Translations under genes and position numbers: made by a program | Assembly: GCA_036320915.1 (NCBI GenBank) | Contig: JAXBDG010000003.1 | Location: 62,001-126,000, forward strand | Source: Linnemannia elongata | Lineage: Eukaryota > Mortierellomycota > Mortierellomycetes > Mortierellales > Mortierellaceae | Direction: 5' to 3' | DNA length: 64,000 bases | Shown: one piece after another, positions 44,990-56,234 of the stretch | Position numbering within the stretch: the first letter of the stretch is position 1 | Layout of the letters: each line of letters begins with the position of its first letter | Notes under the pieces: model-generated | What the model saw: only the letters and a program-made list of their open reading frames with translations | The model's database searches: none | What the model was told of the DNA's origin: nothing

Positions 44990-45605
44990 ATGTCCGCCAA
45001 CAACAACACCAAGGCAGCACCCATCCCTAGCGAGGAGATTCTTAGCCGCAAGGTACAACACCTTTCAGGATGTCCCCGCGAGAATTAGCCTCAAAGTGCC
45101 GCGTTTTGGATCGGGATCGTAATGGTGTCGTCGGGGCCAGACGCAACGGAATCACTAACGACCTTACATGGCCCTCCTTTTCTCCAATGCGGATGTTTTT
45201 TACACGAAATAGTGGGACGAGTGCCTCTCGAACGTCATTGTCAAGTCCGGAATCGGTCTCAGTGTCGGTATCGTCGCCTCTGCCCTCGTCTTCAAGAGTA
45301 AGTCGTCCAACACACCTTACCTATTATGAACCCCCCTTGACGACACCTCCCGTCGCGTCAAACTGAACACGAACAGGATCACAATCCAGTGCACCAAAGA
45401 TGACACGCACCTATTGAGGCCGACAATTCACTACAGGGCCACCTTCCTCACACTTACACGATTTTTAAATTGTATTCATCCGATAGAGCGCTCGTGGCCC
45501 ATCTCGGTGTCGACTGGTCTTGGATTGGGATACGCTCTTTCACAATGCGAGCGCAACTTCAACCCCACCTTGGTCCCCGTCGCCAAGTACCAGGACAAGA
45601 AGTAA
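44990..45605 (+). CDS. MIC10: MICOS subunit MIC10
   Basis: MIC10 is the small inner-membrane hairpin protein that bends cristae junctions in mitochondria. Three exons (44990-45052, 45213-45297, 45487-45605) give 88 residues. After a 21-residue polar N-terminus comes the family core WDECLSNVIVKSG. The first membrane segment has GIGLSVGIVASALVF, a positive loop (KKRSW) follows, and the second segment has STGLGLGYALSQCE. The paired glycine motifs needed for oligomerisation are present in both segments. Length and layout match yeast Mic10/human MINOS1. The acceptor of exon 3 (CGATAG) keeps the FKKRSW codons in frame. Confidence 0.92.
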
Positions 45606-45841
45606 AAACAATCCTCCTTCGTCAAAATTACCAACAGCAACAACAGTTTGTTACTCTTACATCCATCACCATAAACTCCACTCATTTTTTCAACACATGC
45701 ACCTATATATCTGACAGGAAGCGCACATGGTTGAGTTGTTGTAATTTCTGTCAATCTCGGGAAATGATTCATTGTTTTTATTGTCTGATAATCATTCCTC
45801 TTGGACCACCAACGGCTATTTCCTCCGCAAGAGAAAAAATG

Positions 45842-47820
45842 TCACTGCTCTTGCTCGATACAACCTGTCAAGGAGTCAAGAGCTTGATGGATATCGAGGA
45901 GTCGCTTCCTCAACTCCGGGGTCGCCTGGATCTTGTCCCTCATCATCCCAGTGCCAAATCCACTCAGTTTCTCCAAACAACTCAGGTACCTTTCCTTGTC
46001 CTCTGCGCCCCAATGCCCCTCCTTAATAACTGACTTCTCAGTGGCAAAGGAGCATCCTCTACAATCCCGTAATCGTCTCCAACAAGAACAAGACCCTCTT
46101 CTCTGCGGTCGAAAAATATATCTTTGTACTCGCCAGAATCCAAGGTCTCCTGGACAGCCTCCAACGTCGGCGCAGTCGGACCGTTACTGAAAAGAATGTC
46201 GAGATAATCCAACGCTTGATATCGGCCTGGCATTTCGACCCACCAACTGTATCGGTTTTCAAGACCCTCCCATAACGTAAACGTGTCATTATCACATTCT
46301 AGCCCCAAGGCGTCGAGTTTTCATGATCGATCATACGTCATGATTTCGGAATTACGGAATCCCACGCGGATACAGGACGGCTCAACCTTGTCCCAGGAGG
46401 TTGCGAGAAGTGGCCAGAGATCCGCTTCTGGGATTGGGGGAGCAGCTACCCCAAGTTCAGGTTTCGTGGCCTCGAGCATATCCTTGCAGTAGTGAAACTT
46501 GAAGTATCTGTCCACGTGTAATTCCAGCGCCTGAACGTGTAACCTTGGGCCGAGAGGAAGGCGAACAAGGGTGATGTTCTTCAGTTGGAGGTTCTGGCAG
46601 TCACTGGTAATTGAAGCGTGGTTGTACATAAGCGCGATACAGCGTCCTTGTTGGCCCATGTCTCTGTCGAATCGTTGAAGTCAATGTGAGAACATGCGGG
46701 CAGTCATGAATCCAGTATTAGTGAGGGCAACATCGATATCCCTTACGGTCGTGCTTCGTAGATAGAGATTTCGACGCTTGGCTAGGTGACGTACAAACAG
46801 CGGTAACTTTAATAATCATTTAGATGGGAAAATGACCTTTCTTGTTTGCAGCTGACGCGACGACTATAATTTCCTTTTCGTATACGTACAAAAAACTGAA
46901 AGTTTCCGCTTGTCTTCACCAGTCGCGTTGGCACAGAGCAGGATTGACACGCGAGGAGTTTGGACGACCCCAGTAACACGATCCGATGAAGCATTGCTAG
47001 CACCTTCGCCATTGCTATAAGGAGTTGTCCTAAGGTACATTGCTGTCTCCATACAACTGTAAATGTCCTCCAGTCTGAACTCACGCAAAAAATGTTGGAT
47101 CTTTTTAAGATGCCTTTGCATGTAGATCTTATGTTCCGCAGATCTAGGCTCTCCCAAACATCCATCTTCGTTCCTCCCGACCTTATTGACAAGTCGGCGA
47201 TAACATCCTCCCATTTCGGGTTTGACGCGATAGGGTTCGGGCACATTGAGTGGTCGAAGAAAAGGCTTCATCTCTGTCCATATCACAGCTGCTTGTTCTT
47301 CAGTCCTGCGCATTTCAACGTTGGTGCCTAGGTTAAAGGATAGTGATTAAACAGTTAACACTCAATCGTATTCGTTTTTTTTAACACCTACAACATGCAT
47401 AAAGATTGAGAAAAGAGATTGACCTAGAGAACGAGCTTTACCTCGTTGGTATTCTTTGACAAACCACCGGTGCAATGCTGCATCGACCGGTTGCTTTATC
47501 CGGTCCCACTTGGCCTCGTTATCCCTATACGCCTTTACCTGTTCAGCCCAGGATAAAATTATCTTGCCATTGATCATCTCTTATTCTTCCTCCCCCTCCT
47601 CGTCTTGGTCGGCGGTGTGGGCTTCTCCTGGACTCTTCCTGTCTTCCTCTTCCGCGACATCCTCATCAACGCCCACGACATCTTTCTGTCCTGCAATGGA
47701 ATCGCTAGACTTGATGACCTTGGCTTTAGAGTTCATGGCCGGGGTGTCTGCACCGCGTTTCTGAGACACCGGAGAAGGTGTCGAAGACTCTGTTGGCGTC
47801 TTGGGTTCTTCGGGCGGCAT
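45842..47820 (-). pseudogene. Decayed pogo/Tigger-like (Tc1/mariner superfamily) transposase
   Basis: Three exon-like segments (47442-47820, 46890-47327, 46781 leftwards) join in phase through canonical GTAAAG..CTAG and GTACGT..CTAG introns. The conceptual product has an acidic N-terminus, a CENP-B-type helix-turn-helix region (KQPVDAALHRWFVKEYQRG) and a DDE domain (RVSILLCANATGEDKRKLSVF, FMTARMF, LVRLPLGPRL, FHYCKDML, LATSWDKVEPSCIRVGFR). Three stops interrupt it: TAA at 47583-47581, TGA at 46683-46681 and TGA at 46323-46321. A frame change occurs near 46045, after which EKSVIKEGHW continues in another frame to 45842. The three catalytic aspartates of the family align with Met (SCMET for the usual MDET), Tyr (LMYNHAS for LDNAPS) and Glu (QALEL for QPLDQ). 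I found no clear terminal inverted repeats. It is an inactive copy or the remnant of a domesticated gene. Confidence 0.75.
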
Positions 47821-47857
47821 GGGTTTTTTTGTCGAATGAGAAAAGAAAAAGTCATCT

Positions 47858-47896
<39 letters not shown>

Positions 47897-49126
47897 GTTA
47901 CACGCTACAAAAAAAACAAAATTTTCGGTGGCGCGAAATAATCATCATCATAACTTCTCAAAGTTGTTCTTTTCAATTTGCGCCTAAACCTGCACTTTCT
48001 TCACGCCTACGCGCCAAACCCCCCATCCCCGATGAATCGCTCCAGCCTCTCTTTTTTTTTTTTTTTTTTGTCTCCGTTCGGCAAGGTTAGAAAATCATAT
48101 CCGTATACTGTACTCGTCAGCTTTCAAAACTTTCCGTACACACCCTGGCGTCAACCCGTCAGGACCGCGCCACCTTTAACTTTCAGGGGCTATGTGGTGG
48201 ATAAGGCGCTGGGAGGCTGACCATTGATGTCGAAGGTTCTTGGTTAAATCGACAATTCGTCAGGAATCCACAATCGATGTTAAGCGAGAATATCGAGAGG
48301 ACATGTGTAACGACTTATTTTTCATTTGAAAATGACAGCAACGAAAGAGTGAGAAGGGGGTCTTTCCTTCCCTCAAACTTCTACTCTCCCGTTTTCAGTT
48401 ATCCCTCCTCGTATTATCCTCCTACTCTACTCTACTCTATAAGTAAAAGGTAAGTTGACTGTACGAACTCTTGCGAGTCCCTTTCATAACTGTGCTAGCC
48501 TTTTGTTTCTTGATTGCCACAACACCCAGTTTTACTTAAATCACACCTTTCAATCCATTCCAATATATCTTTTGCTACAATGTAGCACGATCTATAGTAC
48601 AGAATGACTTTGCATCCCTATCCTGCTCCCCGCTCTGGCTACCTTCCAAGCCAGCATGACACTTATCGCGACTGTGAACCTGACATCAGACCGTTACGTA
48701 ATCACTATAGGGAACGTTTAGCTTGTCACCGGCAAGCACGAAGACGGTAGTGATCTACTCACGGCCGCAAAACCATCTGAACGGTCACCGTAGGAACAAA
48801 CAGACATATCGTGCTCGGCATTGATTGCTCAGAGGACGCGTGGATTTGTGGAACTTTTTTTTACCGCCGAGTAGGCTCCAGTACACAAAGTACCTGTCTC
48901 TTCCGATACCCAGCCTCAGAATCCCCTTTTCATTCATTTTTGCATTGGTGTCCACACAAAGAATGCGTGTTATTTTTTGCACTTGGGCAACCACATAATA
49001 CATAAAACAACATTTCTATTAACTTAATTCAAAAATGGCCTCTAAGAGAACACAAGGAACACAAAAAATAGTCGTTACCACGCTACATAAACAAACGCCT
49101 CCTCCTTCACCACCATATCTCCCCTT
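47821..49126. other. Intergenic region with poly-T tract
   Basis: This region contains a 36-base T run at 47859-47894, a shorter T run near 48051-48069 and the small-ORF candidate at 48604-48750. No other coding sequence is supported. The left end may still belong to the transposon remnant. Confidence 0.5.
48604..48750 (+). CDS. Possible 48-residue protein with a 5' UTR intron
   Basis: The ORF starts MTLHPYPAPRSGYLPSQ and ends in a basic CHRQARRR. C/T-rich sequence (48360-48440) and an intron-like segment with GTAAGT donor (48450) and GTAG acceptor (48585) lie just upstream, as in a leader with one intron. There is no family match that I know. Because a frame this short can occur by chance, I rate it low. 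Confidence 0.25.
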   Translation: MTLHPYPAPRSGYLPSQHDTYRDCEPDIRPLRNHYRERLACHRQARRR

Positions 49127-50440
49127 TCAAAAGACAGGACGAGTGGCAGGGTAAAGGTATTCAAAGAACGTCATATCGGGGCGAGGACAATGGCTCGACA
49201 ACAACTTTGTGGGCTCGATCCTATTCCACAGAAGCTCTAGCTCATGCATGGCCATCTCTTGAACATGTTCCAACGTCTTTTGGCGACGAGGACCCTGCGG
49301 CCGCTCTGCGGTGCCTCCGGGGGTGGTCGCTGGGGTGGATGGGGTGGAGGCCAATTGGTAGATCGAGTCCAGGTGGTTGGGGTGGCAGATGTACACCCAC
49401 CGCTTTCCATCTTTTGCAGTTTTACCTATTAATTTTTGCGTTGAATACCGTACATCGTGGGAGTCAGTTGTCGATGCTTTTGAGAGACGCGGACAAAATT
49501 ACAAAGACCCGATCCATAGGGGGGGTACTTACTGAAGGAGACGAGGCCATAGAAGGCGACGAGGGCATGGGCAACAAAACGAAGGAACTGGTCCTGGATG
49601 TCCCAGCGGAGGTAGACTTGAAGACGCTCCTCGTCCTCCTCGTCCTCTGCCTCTTGTTCCTCTGCCTCTTGTTCCTCCGCCGCAGCAACAGCAGCAACAG
49701 CAGGAACAGTAGGAACAGCAGTCTCGTTCTTCTTCTCCACAAGGACCTCCTTGACCGGCTGCGTCTCAACTGCGCCAAGCTTTTCAACAACCACCCAATT
49801 GAGCAGCTCTGCCTCAGTCTCAGTAGCAACAGGAGTCAACGCGTCAGCAGGGTTGCACTCATCGACGCTATCCTCGCTCTCATCGTCAGAAAGAGTAAGC
49901 TGATCCAAAAAGTTGACCAACTCTCCCTCGTATTGCATGACGATGCCTTGAGGGACATGAACTTTCTTGATATCTTTCCGTTGTGCACGCGTCAAGAGTC
50001 GATGACCGATTTGAGGTGCATTTGCAGAAGAGGTTGCATCAGACAGTTCCTCAGTAGCATTGGCGGCCTTGGAGCGTCTTGAAGAAGGAGGGTTGTTGCG
50101 GATGAGGGATTCAATGACAGAATCATATTTCCAATGGAACGAGGGTGCATCGTGACCATAGCCTGGAAAGGCCAAGTCAGTCTGGTAGAGGACCGCAAAC
50201 GGATGATGCACAAACTTGTCTATTCTCACGCGAGGAAGAAAAGACAGAAAGGGAGAGAAACCCGCACAAGAAGGAGGGGGGATTACCCGTTCCGTAGATG
50301 GCGACGAAAATGGGGACAAGAGAGAGAGATGGAGAGGACGGGTAAGAGAGACGACCAAAAAAAATATGTTTTCTTTGGAATCGCGAGGGACGGCATATGT
50401 ATCCAAAGAGTGAGATAAGAGAGAGGGTGCGAAGGTTCAT
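49127..50440 (-). CDS. R3H-domain protein (R3H-associated N-terminal type)
   Basis: The clear exons are 49533-50219 and 49127-49425. A first exon 50287-50440 joins in phase through a 67-bp intron, but its peptide is leader-like, so the true start is uncertain. The sequence LTRAQRKDIKKVHVPQGIVM lies in the N-terminal half. The R3H domain spans the last junction: WDIQDQFLRFVAHALVAFYG, then SFSK, then GKRWVYICHP, with the R-x3-H core in RFVAH. R3H domains bind single-stranded nucleic acid. The combination resembles R3HDM4-like proteins. An acidic, Ala/Glu-rich linker precedes the R3H domain, and the tail ends with FFEYLYPATRPVF. Function in the cell is unknown. Confidence 0.75.
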
Positions 50441-51055
50441 GAACAGAGAAGACGCGCCTTGCATTTTCGTCGATCGCTGCACTCTGTCATGACGCATAAG
50501 CCCTTTCTCTCTCATTACTCAATTGGAGCCCAGCCTCGCTTTCACAGTCTTCAGGTTCTTCTTTCAAGGCAGTCAACAACGATCCAAGATGAAAAGGGAA
50601 ATCCACGTTGGTTGGAATAAACAACAAGAGGACGAATACAACAGGAAGTAAGCAAGGGCTGTCATCCTTCGTGAGTGCATTTGTCCAATCGTGTTTGACC
50701 AACGGTTCACGCTTCTTGATCGTCTTTATGCCACTTCTCCCTCAACATGTATTGTGTCTGTGTCCAATGAGTCTACATTTTGGTCCAACGCCGCAGGCAG
50801 GGGTAATCCAATTCGAAATTATCCGCAGTCAAAGGAAGGAAAGGGGGGTCAAATCGCTAGTTCGCTCGTCACAGACAAGAAGGGTCCAAGGTCCACTTTT
50901 CATAGAGGGGAAAGATAGGAGCAGACTTCGGATCGGAGGGAAAGGGGAAGGAGGGAGGCAGGCATACTCGGACATGAAGACAGACCGGAAGGAATGATAA
51001 GGGCAATTGGATGGCAAAAAGGGAAAGAAGGATAAGCAACACCACTCCTCCCTCT
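50441..51055. other. Intergenic region, no gene seen
   Basis: This 615-bp stretch lies between two minus-strand genes. ORFs of 60-130 codons run in several frames but show no motif or splice context. Nothing is supported. Confidence 0.5.
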
Positions 51056-51385
51056 TTACCCATGTCCGTACATCACATGCCCCTCCACAGAATACCCAAT
51101 ATACTTGCCATTATCATGTCGTTGACGGCGCCGTGATCCCTCGCCTCCAATCTTCTCTCGCTGAGTCTGAGAATCACGTTGGAGCCAAGGGTAATACTTC
51201 TTCTTCTTCTTGGTATGAGACCTCTGCTGTTGTTGATTTGCGGCGATGGGGTTGTTGTCGGCGTCGACGAGGGTGATTGTGGACTGAAGGGTGCGCTCTA
51301 GCGACTGTTGGTGCAGCTGCATGAGTGTTGCCTGTGTTTGGCCATGAATCGAGTGGCCGATTGGCGGGAGGGAGTGTCGCGTCAT
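51056..51385 (-). CDS. Small hypothetical protein, Gln- and Lys-rich
   Basis: This is a 109-residue ORF starting MTRHSLPPIGHSIHGQTQ and ending SVEGHVMYGHG. The middle has TLVDADNNPIAANQQQQ followed by a lysine run. The sequence upstream on the same strand is C/T-rich, which fits a gene leader; an in-frame extension to 51655 reads as that leader. I do not recognise the family and see no domain. It could be a real short gene or a chance frame. Confidence 0.35.
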   Translation of the reverse strand: MTRHSLPPIGHSIHGQTQATLMQLHQQSLERTLQSTITLVDADNNPIAANQQQQRSHTKKKKKYYPWLQRDSQTQREKIGGEGSRRRQRHDNGKYIGYSVEGHVMYGHG

Positions 51386-52529
51386 GAGATTGAAGTATGT
51401 ATGAGGGGGTGGGGGTTCCGGCTTGGATTGGATGTAGGTTGATGAGTGTGAAAAAGGATTGGTGTCCTTGATGGAATGAGAAACAAAAAGACAAGGGAGG
51501 AAACGTAGATTGCGTCTAGTGAGATAGAAAGAGTGGTGTGAGGATCGGGATGAGGATAAGGATGAAAAGAAGAGGAAGGAGGAATTGAAAAGAGGGTGAG
51601 GAGGGAGTAGGAGTGCTGATGAGAGTGGAGAAAGAAGAAAAGAAAAGGGAAGCAAGCGATGACTTGCCTCTCTTATGTGTTTTGACGACTACCGTAGTTA
51701 GCCACCTTGACCTTCACACCCCTTGGTCCTGGTCCTTGTTGTTATCCCTTCCGTGTCTCCATTGCTCAGACCGGAAGCATGTAGTTGACCTTCCTCACTT
51801 GCTCTTCCTTGTCTATAGCACACTCCCACAGACAGATACATATAAAACCATAATACTACGGACACTTCCTCATACCACTGCGGCCCATTGACAGAGCCAT
51901 CTGGTATCAAAACCATCCCCCAGCCTCACTCTCCTTCTCACTTTCCCACTCCCCATGCTTCTCAAGCTCGCAAAAAAAGAGTCCCGATCCATACTGCGGC
52001 GCGACCAGTGTCCCTCTCCAGTGTTGAACAGAGCCGCAGTCAAGTTTTTTTTTTTGTTGTGTTTTTCTTTACCCCTCCTTCTCCTCATTCTCTTTTTACC
52101 TTATTCATCCGACCATCAACGGTATTGGCCATGTTTCATGAAGCGTCTATCAGTATCAGATGTTGATCTTGGCACCATGCCCGGGACCTGGTTTGTTGTT
52201 TTTTTTGGATGTTTTGATGGAAGCGCCACCAAAATGGACGAACTGACGTACAGATGATCCGATCATTATGCTCACGTTTGTTTGACCTCGTTAAGTGGCG
52301 CCGATCTTGTGGTCTCTGCAAATCGGTATGCTTTTATTTGCGCAAAAATGGTCGGGGGGGGGGGGGTCGGATGATAATGTACAAGCGTGGTTGGTTGATT
52401 GGGTAAGTGGCGATGGTGGTGGTGGTGGTGGATCAAGGAGGATCGGGGAGGATCGCTATCTGCGTGTCGACGTTTTCATTTACGATTTATGACTTCCTTC
52501 CTTTCTCCCTCTCCAACTCTTTTCAACTC
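51386..52529. other. Intergenic region with G-rich tracts
   Basis: No supported gene is present. A run of 12 G lies at 52355-52366, followed by GGT repeats near 52413-52430. This is a potential G-quadruplex-forming stretch close to the 3' end of the monooxygenase gene. Confidence 0.5.
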
Positions 52530-55528
52530 TCAAGTAAAAGAATCCTGCTGAAAGAGCCTTAAACACAACCCACTCAACGTCCGCATCCTCGCCGGCTCGA
52601 CCTGACTCTGTGGCTTGGCTTTATACTCCCCCCGATCCCTCACAAACGGTAAAAACGTCGCCTGCGGCCGATGTAACAACACCTTATCCAATATTGTTTG
52701 TTGAACCTTTGCCGGAATAATATTCAGAAACATGCTCCTGACAACAGACTCGGTCCATTTATGACCACCGCTGAGACGACCCATGTGGCGGGACCCCTGG
52801 ACGGCAGCTTTTCCGTGTTCGGCTCTGTCCCTGTAGTAGGCTTCAAAGGCACAGGTGATGGAAGCTGAAGAAGGGATGGTGGTTGTGGAGAGGTCATAGA
52901 GGATATTGGCAAGACTTATCGCATCCAGCATCGCTTGTGCTGCTCCCTATTGAAAATGATTTCGATGGAATGGAGTAGGCAGAGGAACATATGTTTAGAT
53001 GAGGAATCTCTGCAAGCACATGCGCATGGAAAGGCATGATGAGGATATAAAGCGTCATTTCATAACAGCCACGCCGATTATTCATTCTTTGCTTACCTGA
53101 CTATAGAGATAGACGCATGACGGTCAAATCGGAATCATGAAGGCGAACAAGAAGAAAATATGAGGGCTAGGGGTTAGTAACCTGCATATGAATGCATAGA
53201 AATACATAACAAAGGACAATATCCGTGCATTTACAAAAACGCAAGAAGAGTACGTACCCAGCATGAGGAACAACCTGTCATTTTCATAGGACGATCAATG
53301 TCAAGAACAAGGGACGAATCGGAAGCGAATAGGGTGGACATGGTCAGCGCACGTTCAGAAATCTTTGTGGCGTTTTCCTTCTCTCATCCAGTGACCGGTC
53401 CTGTTTTGTCGCGTCCGTCACGCGTGGAAGGGTTTCAAAAGGTTTAAAAGGTCTAGATCGAACCCCCTTCTCCTAGGAATGACAAAAGCAGCCCTTCTCA
53501 TAATCCAGGTTTTGTCCAGAAAACAAGTCTTCTTTTTACGCCACAATTTCCGTGCTCCATGGATCCTGCACTCCTGTATTCCTGTGTTTAGCGTTCCTTG
53601 ATCCAACACCTCGTCTTTCGTGTGTTTGTTCTCCCATGTTTACCTTATGACAAGCTATACAATGGGCGTAAGAGAAAACGGGAAGATGCACAGAAAAACA
53701 TAAACGTGTGTGAGCGATCATCGCTATCGAAACTGAAACAGCATGGCGAAAACAAAGAAAAACAAACCGCCAATGCAAAGTCATCGATTCCTGGGCGACT
53801 TACCATCTCCCATGAGCACTGTGCGGTTATGGTACCATGTTTCAAAGAACTAACGCCAATGCAAGCAAAGAGACCACAACAATGAGAAATGCACAGAGAG
53901 AGTGAACAAGGCGTTAGGAGCGGAAAAAAGGGGGGGGCAATGCAGCTGAACGGAGAGCACATGTCAAAATTGTTACACAAATCATGCAATTTCTTGTCTT
54001 TTTTTTTATTCTTCCCTCCCGTCTTCCCAACCAGCATGGAGCATAGGAATTACCTTTTCCTCAAGGAGAACCTTCGATATCCGGTCCTTGGGCGTCTTAT
54101 CAATGACCTCGGCCAACGTGCCGCCATAAGGACAAACAAAATCGCGACACGCATTCGCCATCTCCTCGACTTGTAGAGGCCCCCAATCCGAGGATCGGAT
54201 ATGGTGTTCCTGACGGATTTGGGTTGTGGGTAGGTTGTATGTTACTCGCCAGGCAAGACGATTCTTTTTCAGAGGGATCAACCACCACTATTATTATTAG
54301 TTGAGATTCGAGAAGGATGATGATGAGGAATGTTAAAGCGGTGTACATGGTACGAGGTAAAAGGTTAACTAGTGCTGAAAATGTTGAGGAAGGAGAAAGT
54401 AAACTGAATCCGACTGGAATTTGTTTGATTACGAAAGAAGGCCAACGTATGAGCCCATCCCATGTTTTTTGTTTTTTTAGTCATCGTTGGCTGTCAATTT
54501 GTTCCCTCTTTTAGGTCACCGAAACAATTGTCCCACCCTCCGATTTGAACAGAGAAGGTGGATCGTTTCATTGATAATATTCTTACCGAGTAGGGTTTGT
54601 CCTTGCCGATGACGACCATCATATCACAGGTGGATCTGGACAGGTCTGGGAAATAGATCGGGTCAATTGGGTCCGTTATGCCTACATGTGTTCACGAATT
54701 CAAAATGGGAGCAGTGCAAGGGTAATTGCATTAGTACTTTGTCGGTCTCGAAAGGGGGAGGAAGTTTGAACGGACTTCGATGAGAGTTAAGCATGAGGGA
54801 CATGAGGGCATGAGCTTTTTTCTTTTTCTAACCGACAAACAAGCTTATCTTTCTCTCTCCTCCAATAATTTGACACTCTCAGCCCAGCTCTCAAAAATAA
54901 AAAAAATACATCCTCCGCTGTGTGTTGCCCTACGCTCCCCCTTTCCAGTCCTGAAAGTATGTAGCTCTTCTTCTCTACCACCTTTGGCATGTGCTTCAGT
55001 CATTCACCTCTCATAAATTAGAAAATACACGAGACCACCACGAAACACTTACCAACAAGACAATGATGGTCAAAGGCCAACGGGGCCATGTCCGATTTGG
55101 GCAACAGGTTTTGATTCCGGAGATCACGATACAGACACCGCCGAACACACGAGTAAGCTCCATCGGCGCCTACTAGGATATCTGCCTCGTATGAACTTGT
55201 GTCTGAACAACGGACGAGGACGCCCTGGTCGTTTTGTTCGATATCGCAGACTCGCTTTCCTGTGATGATGCGTTCTTCGGGGATGCGGGAGAGGAGCAGT
55301 TTGTAGAGGGATGGTCTGTCCATGATTCTGTATGGAGGAGAAGGATGAGGGAATAGAGATTGTTAGATGCGCGGTTTTCTTTTGAGGTTTGTGTTCGAGA
55401 AGCATTGGGATTGGAGGAGAATTGGGATAGCAAAGGGATGGCAATGGTGGGCGATGATTGAAGAATGAGGGATTTTTCTATCTTTTTTTCTTTCTTTTCT
55501 TATTTTTTTTTTTTTTTTTGCGATGCGG

Positions 55529-55563
<35 letters not shown>

Positions 55564-56234
55564 TTTGTTTGGTTGTTTCTTGTGTTCGTTGTGTTTGGCA
55601 TGGAAAACATGGAACAGGCATTGGACGTTGGGAATGAGATTGCTCACCTGTTATGATATCCATATCTGCTTTCAGGAACGAACCGTATTTCAACGCCAAC
55701 AACAAATTCGAGGACGCACAGAAAATAGTAAGCCAGACAAAAGACAAATGGGAGGGGGGCACAAAAATCACCAGGAGAGGAGATCGAAAATAAAATAAAA
55801 ATTATGAGAAAAAATGTTAGTCTTGTCGAACACGAACAGCCCTGACCTTCTCGATCATCCATCTCGATCAACCCCCCTTTCTCATAATAACGACAAGGAT
55901 CCTCCTCCAAGATGCCAACAAAAGAGACTTACCGGACAGCATCTGATGAAAGATCCATCGACCCAATCTTATTCATATTCTCCTTCAAGAAAGTCATCGA
56001 ACTAATCGGTTTCGAAATCGATTCCAATTCCTTGAGCATCCCCAGCTGTTCAAATAGAGGCTGGATCGATTGGTTGAGGGATATACTGCTCCCCAGGGGG
56101 ATGAGGTCTCCTTCATGTTTTTCGAGGATGGTGTATTCGATCCCGGCTTGTTCTAGGAGGAGTGCGAGGGTTAGACCGCCTAGTCCTGCGCCTGCGATGA
56201 GGACTTTTAGGTGTGATGGTTGTTGTTGTGCCAT
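52530..56234 (-). CDS. FAD-dependent monooxygenase (PHBH/UbiH-like) with microexons
   Basis: Ten exons give 472 residues: 55933-56234, 55648-55665 (18 nt), 55053-55327, 54587-54681, 54054-54287, 53804-53849, 53644-53654 (11 nt), 53258-53274 (17 nt), 53097-53100 (4 nt), 52530-52946. All junctions are GT..AG and the total is divisible by three. The product is an aromatic-ring-type flavoprotein monooxygenase. The Rossmann dinucleotide motif GAGLGGL is at 15-21, a DG-type motif is present in ADILVGADGAYSCVR, and the second FAD motif reads GDACHKVVPHAGQGAAQAM (322-340). The last motif is assembled from the 11-, 17- and 4-nt exons; skipping any of them breaks frame or loses the motif. Substrate is unknown; such enzymes often hydroxylate aromatic or secondary metabolites. 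No biosynthetic cluster is evident around it. Confidence 0.92.
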
